A stretch of DNA of 11,714 nucleotides, from contig JAGLRT010000118.1 of the NCBI GenBank assembly GCA_023136155.1, forward strand, positions 1-11,714, given 5' to 3'. The stretch comes from Methanosarcinales archaeon. GTDB lineage: Archaea; Halobacteriota; Methanosarcinia; Methanosarcinales; Methanocomedenaceae. The notes under the pieces were generated by a model. It was not told the DNA's origin, did not search any database, and was given only the letters and a program-made list of their open reading frames with translations. The position numbers and the translations under genes were made by a program. Each line of letters begins with the position of its first letter. Within the stretch, counting starts at the first letter, position 1. Below, piece by piece: positions 6,280 to 11,714 of the stretch.

Positions 6280-8823
6280 TTGGATGAAGATATTGACAGC
6301 TGGTTCCCGTATCCTGAATATAGGCCCAACCAGCGCGAAATGCTGGAGAAGGCTGCCGAAACGGTACACATGGGTGGTCACAGTGTACTGATGGTGGATG
6401 CACCCACGGGCAGCGGTAAGACCAGCATCCTGTCGGCACTCCTGGCATCGCGGGAAGATAATCGCATCGTGGTGGCAGTGCGTACCATAAGTCAGGTATC
6501 CATTTATCTGGACGAGATACAGAAGATACGCAAGAACACGAACAAGCGACCGAAGGTTGCATATCTGGTGGGCAAGGACAAGACCTGCCTGCTGCGGGAT
6601 GAACTTGACAATGTTTACAGGGGCTGCGACATCCTGAAGATAATGACACGGCAACTTCTGGAATCCAGGATGCGGGAGTACATGCTGGCATCAGGTAAAG
6701 GAAACGAAGCGGTCTATGACCCGTCAAAAGATGATGCACTGCTTGATTCAATAATGGACGAGAGAGGTGGCGAGCGTTCATGCTGTCCACACTATTTGCA
6801 GGCCAAAGAAGTGTATTTATTTGATGGGGAAATCAAATTCCGCAGTTCAAAAAAGGCATTGCAAACAGTCCGCGACTTAAAAGATACAATAATCTATCCT
6901 GACGAACTGGCAGGACATTGCAGCGATCTGTGTCCCTATGAGGTGATGGGGGTATCGGCAGAGGATGCGGATGTGGTCACCCTGAACTACAATCACGTGT
7001 TTGATGATATGTACCGGGAAGCCATGTACAATTGGTTGGGGCTGGAACCGGACAATACTATCCTGCTTATTGATGAAGCACACAACCTGGGCGATGCGGT
7101 ACGGGCTGTGATAAGTGATAAACTCACCCAGTTCTCTATCAAGAAAGCCATTAATGAAGTGGAAACATCACGACGCCTGGCAAAGAAAAGCGGTTTGACC
7201 AAGAGCCTGGCAGTGGCTGACCAGATATTGCCGCGAATACTTAAGTTCATGGAGAAGATGGCTGAAAAAGGCCAGTCTTCGGAAGAATGGTTTGACCCGC
7301 ATATGTTCGCTGATTTCGTGTTCGGTGAGAGTTTGGTGCGGGAAGATGACAGGATGGCGGGGGAGCTGATGAATCTGGCCGATGTAATTAGCAGGCAGAA
7401 AGCGAATGAATCCGAATCTCCTGAGATACATCTTCAAAAAGTGGGAGAATTCCTGTTCATGCTGAACTTTGCTAAAAGCGACGAGGCATATATACCCCTG
7501 AAATATACTGACGAGCGCAAGGTTGGTGAGAATATCTACCATTCCACCACATTGGAGATACGCAACATTGACCCAAGTTTGCATATCATAAGTGTGATGG
7601 ATGAGCATCATGCTTCTATCATGATATCAGGGACCCTGTCACCTCCCCAGGCCTACGAATTATATTACTTTGGCAACAATGGCAAGGCAACCATCCTGAC
7701 CCTGCCCAACCAGTTCCCGCCTGAGAACAGGTTGATACTGGCTGCAAGCAAGGCCACCACACAGAGTTCCCAGAGGAATGAGCCTGATAACGTGGCCGAA
7801 TTACACCAACATCTTGATGCTTTTATCAGGGGTGTGCCTGGGAACGTAGTCGTGTATTTTACATCATACGGTATGCTGGACGGGTATCTGGACTATTGCA
7901 CAGAGTCGGCCACTTCGGCAGGCAAGCGCATCTATCAGGAGCCCAGGGAATCCAGGCACGTACCCGCTATCCTGTCCCAGTTTTTCCAGGCAGGACTGAA
8001 AAAGGCCACAAAACCCGGCGTCCTTTTGGCGGTGGCGGGTGGCAAGATGAGCGAGGGTATCGATTACCGGGGCGAGTCGCTGAAGGGTTCTATCATGGTT
8101 GGACTGCCGTTGATGGCGTATACCGAAGTGCAAAAGAGTGTGAATGATTATTACAAGAACAAGTATGGTTCTAAGAACGGGCTATTCATCGCATATACCC
8201 TGCCTGCAATGAACAAGGCAATGCAGGCTTTGGGCAGGGTGCACCGGGCTGCTAATGAAGAGGGGGTGTTGGTGCTGTGTGATTCCAGGTTTGCGAACAG
8301 GGCCGGGATTGGTGTGCAGGAGTACCTGCCTGAATGGATGGAAAGCGAGATGAAGGTGTGCAGCGGCGGGGATACTGGGCGGCTGATAGCTGATTGGATG
8401 AAGGACCATAAACCGGGCAGTATGCCTACATCTATATCTACACCTACACCCACACACTCACCTGCATCCACAAATTCCGGAACTGGGTCGGGTATTACGA
8501 TTAAGCAGTCAAAGCACATCCAGCAATTAGAACAATTGAGTCAAAAAAATCCAGTGTCTAACACATCAAAACACCACGTTTTTCAAACCGGTGCGCAGGT
8601 AGCCGGGAAGTCGAAGGTGCTCATGATATTGAATAAAATGGCGCACAGTGGTGACAAGTTTTACCTGGGTGCTGTTAATAACCATCTCAATAAAGGAGAA
8701 CGGGTGGATACCGGGGAGTTGAAAGAGATGTTCACGCCTGAGGACTTTTCCCGGCTGGGACTGGAAGCACGATTTGTGGCGTCTATCGGGGACGTGGAGT
8801 TACGGCGCAGGAATGATAAGTAG
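6280..8823 (+). CDS. XPD/DinG-type superfamily 2 ATP-dependent DNA helicase with C-terminal extension
   Basis: This 847-residue protein is a probable 5'-3' DNA helicase of the Rad3/XPD/DinG family, acting in repair or replication-fork processing. The N-terminus has a Q-motif-like YRPNQREML (14-22). Walker A is APTGSGKT (41-48, Lys47), the DEAH box is at 265-268 in LLIDEAHN, and motif VI is QALGRVHR (649-656). Between Walker A and the DEAH box lie cysteines 103, 116, 168, 169, 214 and 218. Four of them probably hold the family's [4Fe-4S] cluster, with C218 in the conserved CPYE. After about residue 710 comes a Ser/Thr/Pro-rich linker (712-735) and a roughly 110-residue tail not found in standard XPD. 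The TTG start at 6280 is 3 bases after hisH; the ATG at 6284 is out of frame. Confidence 0.93.
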   Translation: MDEDIDSWFPYPEYRPNQREMLEKAAETVHMGGHSVLMVDAPTGSGKTSILSALLASREDNRIVVAVRTISQVSIYLDEIQKIRKNTNKRPKVAYLVGKDKTCLLRDELDNVYRGCDILKIMTRQLLESRMREYMLASGKGNEAVYDPSKDDALLDSIMDERGGERSCCPHYLQAKEVYLFDGEIKFRSSKKALQTVRDLKDTIIYPDELAGHCSDLCPYEVMGVSAEDADVVTLNYNHVFDDMYREAMYNWLGLEPDNTILLIDEAHNLGDAVRAVISDKLTQFSIKKAINEVETSRRLAKKSGLTKSLAVADQILPRILKFMEKMAEKGQSSEEWFDPHMFADFVFGESLVREDDRMAGELMNLADVISRQKANESESPEIHLQKVGEFLFMLNFAKSDEAYIPLKYTDERKVGENIYHSTTLEIRNIDPSLHIISVMDEHHASIMISGTLSPPQAYELYYFGNNGKATILTLPNQFPPENRLILAASKATTQSSQRNEPDNVAELHQHLDAFIRGVPGNVVVYFTSYGMLDGYLDYCTESATSAGKRIYQEPRESRHVPAILSQFFQAGLKKATKPGVLLAVAGGKMSEGIDYRGESLKGSIMVGLPLMAYTEVQKSVNDYYKNKYGSKNGLFIAYTLPAMNKAMQALGRVHRAANEEGVLVLCDSRFANRAGIGVQEYLPEWMESEMKVCSGGDTGRLIADWMKDHKPGSMPTSISTPTPTHSPASTNSGTGSGITIKQSKHIQQLEQLSQKNPVSNTSKHHVFQTGAQVAGKSKVLMILNKMAHSGDKFYLGAVNNHLNKGERVDTGELKEMFTPEDFSRLGLEARFVASIGDVELRRRNDK
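8425..8473 (+). repeat. Low-complexity CTACAY/CACACA tract encoding the Ser/Thr/Pro linker
   Basis: This stretch is built of short pyrimidine-A units (CTACATCTATATCTACACCT and similar). It encodes the PTSISTPTPTHSPAST linker of the helicase. It is within the open frame and is likely a slippage-prone, flexible linker between the helicase core and its extra C-terminal domain. Confidence 0.55.
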
Positions 8824-8883
8824 ACGATAATTTGATATTTGATACTGGTGTACTATGGCCTCAGGTACTGTACTGTGCATACT

Positions 8884-8957
8884 GCCGCCGTGGCTTAGCT
8901 TGGCAGAGCGATTGATTCGTAATCAATAGGTCGTGGGTTCAATTCCCACCGGCGGCT
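8884..8957 (+). tRNA. tRNA-Thr (anticodon CGT)
   Basis: The 74 bases fold into a full cloverleaf. The acceptor stem GCCGCCG (8884-8890) pairs with CGGCGGC (8950-8956). The anticodon stem ATTGA/TCAAT (8911-8915, 8923-8927) encloses the loop TTCGTAA with anticodon CGT at 8918-8920. The T stem GTGGG/CCCAC encloses TTCAATT. The discriminator base is T, as usual for archaeal tRNA-Thr, and no CCA is encoded. It reads ACG codons. There is no intron. A T5 tract at 8963-8967 follows. Confidence 0.97.
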
Positions 8958-8962
8958 GTTCC

Positions 8963-9003
8963 TTTTTAGTCAAACACCCAATACATTCATCCTATTATTG
9001 GGT
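8963..9003. terminator. T5 tract and inverted repeat between tRNA-Thr and the convergent chaB-like gene
   Basis: A T5 run (8963-8967) comes right after the tRNA and is a likely archaeal terminator. It is followed by a perfect 8-bp inverted repeat, ACCCAATA (8976-8983) and TATTGGGT (8996-9003), with a 12-base loop. The hairpin overlaps the last codons and stop of the minus-strand gene, so it could mark transcript ends from both sides. Confidence 0.5.
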
Positions 9004-9184
9004 TTGAATTTTTTACTGCGCCCCATGCTTGTTTGAATGCGCAGGCTTCGATCTTGTATTCGCATTTGTCTTTACAGGGGCCGGTCCATGCGCAGTTGAA
9101 TGGGTTCAGGAAAATAGTTTGCGCTTTGGTGGGTAAGGTTTTCCTGATGGTTTCTGGGAGGTCTGCTATACTTTTCCAGGGCAT
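8987..9184 (-). CDS. ChaB family protein with extra cysteines
   Basis: This 65-residue protein matches the ChaB family, small proteins first named as cation transport regulators in Escherichia coli and also found in viruses and archaea; their true role is unsettled. The pattern MPxKSxxDLPETxRKxLPxxAQxIF, then FNxAW, then AWGAVK fits from residue 1 to 58. The middle loop differs from the enterobacterial protein: it is shorter and has cysteines at 31, 37, 41 and 48. The usual basic C-terminal tail is missing and the frame ends just after the domain. The ATG at 9184 has no Shine-Dalgarno. A TTTATAAA box about 25 bases upstream suggests a leaderless message. It is convergent to the tRNA gene. Confidence 0.85.
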   Translation of the reverse strand: MPWKSIADLPETIRKTLPTKAQTIFLNPFNCAWTGPCKDKCEYKIEACAFKQAWGAVKNSNPIIG

Positions 9185-9207
9185 TAAGGTAGAATGGGGT
9201 ATTATGG

Positions 9208-9215
9208 TTTATAAA
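9208..9215 (-). promoter_or_regulatory. TATA box of the chaB-like gene
   Basis: TTTATAAA is centred 27 bases before the ATG at 9184. In archaea transcription starts about 25 bases after the box, so the transcript would start at or next to the ATG. This agrees with the lack of a Shine-Dalgarno. The box is palindromic, but no gene needs it on the other strand. Confidence 0.6.
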
Positions 9216-9465
9216 TGAAGGTTAAGGCTAGGGGTGAATTGGGGGGATTGTTAGCTGGTTTGAGGGAATTGCCTAATAACTGCATATCTACTTATTTGAC
9301 CTTCATTAGTATTTCTTAGCAAGGCCATGCCTAAAAAAATAGTCATTGCGCTATGTGGTCTGTCCTTTCCCTGGATTCTGTATAGGTTTTAGGCTCGGCG
9401 ATATGCATCTGCCATCACCGATTCATATCAGAAACTAATTAAGGTATTAAATCTTTCTTTGTTAT

Positions 9466-10029
9466 ATGAATGAAAAAATTTCATCTGCAATTAAAAATGT
9501 GCCTTTGTCTATGAAAATAGTTATTGCTTTATTACTTCTTTTGAATATTGTGTTTTTACTCGCTTATATTATTAAACAATCAATATCGATTAATGCATCT
9601 AATATGAGTTTATTAAATTTATCTTGTTCAATAATTCTTCTATTTATTACTGCAATTTATGTTTCTTTAACTGCAAATATATTAGGGGACCAAAGAAAAT
9701 CAAGGCAAATAGCATTTATTGAAAGAAGACTTGAAAAATTGTATTACCCAATAAAGGATGTATTGTCAAATCCTTTTACTCCTCATTCATCAAATGATGT
9801 TAAACAAATTGAATGGAAGAAAGTTGAATCAATTGTTCCTTTTCAATATCTTGCATACGAAAAGTCAAAAGATATAATAAATGAATTTATTAATAAAGTA
9901 ATTAAATCTAAAACTGAATATGAAGGAGATTTATCATTTAGTAACTTTGAAAATGATGAACTTAAGACTATTATCAACAACGATATTGAAATGTATGAAA
10001 AGGAACTGGACGAATTAACTAAGAATTAA
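9466..10029 (+). CDS. Hypothetical protein with two membrane segments and a charged C-terminal domain
   Basis: No family is recognised. The 187-residue protein has two hydrophobic segments at about residues 15-38 (MKIVIALLLLLNIVFLLAYI) and 50-70 (LSCSIILLFITAIYVSLTAN). A soluble part of about 115 residues follows and begins RKSRQIAFIERRLEKLYYPI, likely helical and close to the membrane. The last 40 residues are acidic. The gene is AT-rich and rich in AAA, ATT and AAT codons, unlike hisH or proC. No Shine-Dalgarno is seen before the ATG at 9466, so a leaderless start is likely. The end overlaps by 11 bases the 3' end of a decayed gene on the other strand. The 247 bases before it (9219-9465) hold no recognisable gene. 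Confidence 0.75.
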   Translation: MNEKISSAIKNVPLSMKIVIALLLLLNIVFLLAYIIKQSISINASNMSLLNLSCSIILLFITAIYVSLTANILGDQRKSRQIAFIERRLEKLYYPIKDVLSNPFTPHSSNDVKQIEWKKVESIVPFQYLAYEKSKDIINEFINKVIKSKTEYEGDLSFSNFENDELKTIINNDIEMYEKELDELTKN

Positions 10030-10871
10030 TTAGATTTCGCTTACGCCATTCCTTCAGTTTAGGAAATTCCTGCTGCAATATCATATCAATCCTACCTTTC
10101 AGCTTCTAAGCAATAAACCTTACGAACTGTTCATACCGGCACCGATACAATCTCGCTGACAGATGCCTTATCCAGCAGCTGTATTACCTGTTACTGCAAT
10201 AGCCGACATTTCGTCCTTAAAAGCTGCATGTCACCTTCCAGGAGTTCCTCATACTTCCCGGTGCCTTTTTTAAGCTCCTTCACCTTGTTCACATAGTTGG
10301 TCAGCATACTTTTGGTCGGCGTCTTTTCAGAGTTCAGCAAACCTGCCAGTTCGTTCAAGGTAACATCTACCGAATAGACGCATTGGCTTTCGTACTTATC
10401 GAAGATCAACTTGCGCTGTTTCTCAACATCCAGCATCGGGACTGATTCAAACAATTCATCACCAGTTCCCGGCACGCCCCATGCATTGATATCTGTAACG
10501 AACTCTTCCAGGGATTCGTCAAGTGATGCATGGGTATTAGCTACAAAGTACACACCGCCGGCTGGCCTTGCCCGTGTCACCTTACCCAAATCCCCGCCAG
10601 TGCTCAGCAGATCCTTCACAGGCAGCCCTTCCCGCACCAGCATCTGGATCAGTGTCTTGCCCAGGCCCGTGGATTCCACAGTCTGGAACTTGGGATGCCA
10701 CCTGTCATATGCCTGCATGGAACTCTAATCCCCGAACAGGGTGGTACTCCCTGTCTGGTCCCTGGGTTTCAGGTCATAGGCTGAACTGGCGCCCTGTAGT
10801 TGCATTGTGGTGGCGATGAGGTGGTCGAGTTCGGCATTTGCGGCGGTGTCTAATATTTACTGGTCTGACAT
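10019..10871 (-). pseudogene. Decayed gene of an unrecognised protein family (about 284 codons)
   Basis: An ATG at 10871 with a strong AGGTGA (10883-10878 region) opens a frame broken many times but continuous in sense. It reads MSDQ, TAA (10859-10857), ILDTAANAELDHLIATTMQL, TAG (10727-10725), then 175 open codons from 10718 (AYDRWHPKFQTVESTGLGKT onward). It then passes TAA at 10193-10191, continues VIQLLDKASVSEIVS, shifts frame near 10137, and reads YEQFVRFIA, TAG (10108-10106), KLKGRIDMILQQEFPKLKEW and a final TAG at 10021-10019. The protein would have been soluble and largely helical in its C-terminal half. I do not recognise the family. The stops include two TAA, so pyrrolysine readthrough cannot rescue it. 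Its base composition is higher in GC than both flanking genes. Confidence 0.75.
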
Positions 10872-10875
10872 GGTT

Positions 10876-10898
10876 TCACCTGTTACGGATACAGGTGA
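10876..10898 (-). promoter_or_regulatory. Perfect hairpin covering the Shine-Dalgarno of the decayed gene
   Basis: TCACCTGT and ACAGGTGA form a perfect 8-bp inverted repeat with a 7-base loop. On the minus strand the second arm contains the AGGTGA ribosome-binding site of the gene starting at 10871, and the first arm has the TCACCT of the 16S rRNA 3' end. An RNA hairpin here would hide the ribosome-binding site. It could also be a dyad operator. Confidence 0.5.
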
Positions 10899-10982
10899 TG
10901 GGATAGGATTTAAAGGATGGTTAGGTTCAGTCTGATGTTATTATTGGATTGACAGTACAATTGAAACCATATTAAAAAAGAA

Positions 10983-10992
10983 AGATTTAAAC
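10983..10992 (+). promoter_or_regulatory. BRE/TATA-like promoter of the three-TM protein gene
   Basis: The purine-rich AAAAAAGAAAG is followed by ATTTAAAC, a typical archaeal BRE and TATA pair. It is centred about 27 bases before the ATG at 11016. Together with the absence of a Shine-Dalgarno, this predicts a leaderless transcript. Confidence 0.55.
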
Positions 10993-11015
10993 TTGTTGTA
11001 TCCATTTTTTAAAAT

Positions 11016-11303
11016 ATGTCTACCACGGCTTTATTGACTATATTACCTAATCTAATATGCATATTGATTTTAGTTATCCTCATTTGGACAAAACAATGGC
11101 AAGCGTTATTGGGAATTTCACTTCTGTGTGCAAGTACTGGATTATTTCTATTCTCATATATTATTGGAAACACAGACTATTTTTATTCATTTTATACAGT
11201 AGAAGAAGGAATATTAATAGTAATAAGTAGCTTTTTAAAGGCAATATTTATTTTACTGTTAGCAATCTTTACATGGGTGCTTAAAGAACACCAACACCGT
11301 TAG
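11016..11303 (+). CDS. Small hypothetical protein with three membrane segments
   Basis: No family is recognised. The 95-residue protein is almost entirely hydrophobic, with membrane segments at about residues 6-25 (LLTILPNLICILILVILIW), 30-50 (ALLGISLLCASTGLFLFSYI) and 65-88 (GILIVISSFLKAIFILLLAI). Short loops and a basic tail (KEHQHR) complete it. The start is supported by a BRE/TATA pair about 27 bases upstream. It is AT-rich like its neighbours. A second small membrane frame follows 27 bases downstream, so the two may form a pair. Confidence 0.7.
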   Translation: MSTTALLTILPNLICILILVILIWTKQWQALLGISLLCASTGLFLFSYIIGNTDYFYSFYTVEEGILIVISSFLKAIFILLLAIFTWVLKEHQHR

Positions 11304-11330
11304 ATTTTATAACATAAAGAGGTTAACGAT

Positions 11331-11510
11331 ATAAATAAGAAGCAATGGTGGGCACTTGGGTTCCTATTTATGCTGTATATAGGAGCTTTTATTTCCATTG
11401 AAATGACGTATGATGTTGCCTTTGTTTCAAACATTAATACATGTTTTATCTCAAGAGCATTAGTAGACGGTATTGCCACAATTTTTGCACATTTATGTTT
11501 TATGGCTTAA
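11331..11510 (+). CDS. Small two-TM protein frame with apparent ATA start
   Basis: A 59-residue frame reads INKKQWWALGFLFMLYIGAF at its start and ends in ATIFAHLCFMA. It has hydrophobic segments at about 6-23 and 43-58. GAGGT (11319-11323) lies 7 bases before an ATA at 11331, in the place where ATG would be expected, followed by a natural-looking N-terminus. No ATG, GTG or TTG lies between the upstream in-frame stop and this point; the first in-frame ATG is at 11370, inside the first membrane segment. Either ATA is used, or an ATG was mutated and the gene is now silent, or translation starts at 11370. No family is recognised. Confidence 0.5.
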   Translation: MNKKQWWALGFLFMLYIGAFISIEMTYDVAFVSNINTCFISRALVDGIATIFAHLCFMA

Positions 11511-11559
11511 TGGACTTGCTGGATAATGGGTTGGGTAGAGTAGTTTACCCCTTACACTG

Positions 11560-11676
11560 TTATCGTTCATATAAGTACTTACATTCCCCTTTGAATTGTT
11601 GATAAATAAGTAGCTTGTGGAGAAGCCTTTCTAACAGAAACTTTAATCTACGAATCTCATTCGTTAAATTAACCAA
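11560..11676 (-). CDS. Possible small coiled-coil ORF, 38 residues
   Basis: A TTG at 11676, with GGGGT 8 bases ahead, opens a short frame rich in Leu and Arg (LTNEIRRLKFLLERLLHKLL) that ends at a TAA at 11562-11560. The heptad-like leucines suggest an amphipathic helix or leucine zipper, and it could be the start of a longer decayed gene. In the same frame, upstream of the stop at 11682-11680, the sequence KLRKVGSKG leads to the window edge. Support is weak. The rest of 11511-11714 shows nothing recognisable. Confidence 0.25.
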   Translation of the reverse strand: MVNLTNEIRRLKFLLERLLHKLLIYQQFKGECKYLYER

Positions 11677-11714
11677 TTTCTACCCCTTAGATCCTACTTT
11701 CCGCAGTTTTGAAA

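Noticed and set aside
9033..9218. A 61-codon plus-strand frame over the chaB-like gene
   Set aside because: The opposite strand encodes a recognisable ChaB protein, so this frame is its antisense shadow.
10500..10718. Resemblance of the minus-strand frame (ESTGLGKTLIQMLVREGLPV, GKVTRARP, GGVYF) to the C-terminal nuclease end of phage terminase large subunits
   Set aside because: The acidic DD pair and the DAL ending are absent, the sense-making sequence continues upstream and downstream without an ATPase domain, and the total length is wrong. The likeness is too weak to name it.
10019..10871. Pyrrolysine readthrough of the in-frame TAG codons
   Set aside because: Two TAA stops and a frameshift interrupt the same gene, so readthrough of TAG would not restore it.
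1..11714. CRISPR array or defence locus
   Set aside because: No regularly spaced direct repeats of 24-37 bases and no Cas-like, restriction or toxin-antitoxin pair were seen.

Overview
The window comes from an archaeal chromosome, most likely a euryarchaeon of the Methanosarcinales/ANME type. This assignment is inferred, not proven. The signs are an archaea-specific nascent-polypeptide-associated complex protein, a tungsten aldehyde:ferredoxin oxidoreductase with a four-cluster ferredoxin partner, Shine-Dalgarno sequences of the GGTGA type, TTG starts, TATA boxes about 25 bases ahead of leaderless genes, oligo-T terminators, and a tRNA-Thr without an encoded CCA.

Left part (1-1500): the 5' end of a SAM-dependent methyltransferase runs off the left edge on the minus strand, followed by the single-gene NAC unit. 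The gap after NAC holds a 111-bp element with 16-bp imperfect terminal inverted repeats (a possible MITE) and the decayed 3' end of an OppB/DppB/NikB-type ABC permease. That remnant is broken by a stop and a frameshift and carries a 9-bp tandem repeat.

Core (1510-8957): four tightly packed plus-strand genes look like one operon: an AorA-like ferredoxin, the AOR catalytic subunit, ProC and a winged-helix regulator. After a 320-base gap containing a remnant of a DUF234-type archaeal ATPase come hisH and, 3 bases later, a large XPD/DinG-type helicase with an unusual C-terminal extension. A tRNA-Thr(CGT) follows.

Right part (8958-11714): the style changes to short AT-rich genes, gaps and decayed genes. 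It holds a cysteine-containing ChaB-family protein on the minus strand, a two-TM hypothetical protein, a badly decayed minus-strand gene (at least four stops and one frameshift) whose Shine-Dalgarno lies in a perfect hairpin, a three-TM protein, and a small membrane protein frame that seems to start at ATA. This looks like an accessory zone next to a tRNA gene, but no integrase or attachment repeat is visible here.

No complete new multi-gene system is evident. The most interesting items are the AOR-ferredoxin-ProC-regulator cluster, the helicase extension, the cysteine-bearing ChaB, and the set of unannotated gene remnants.
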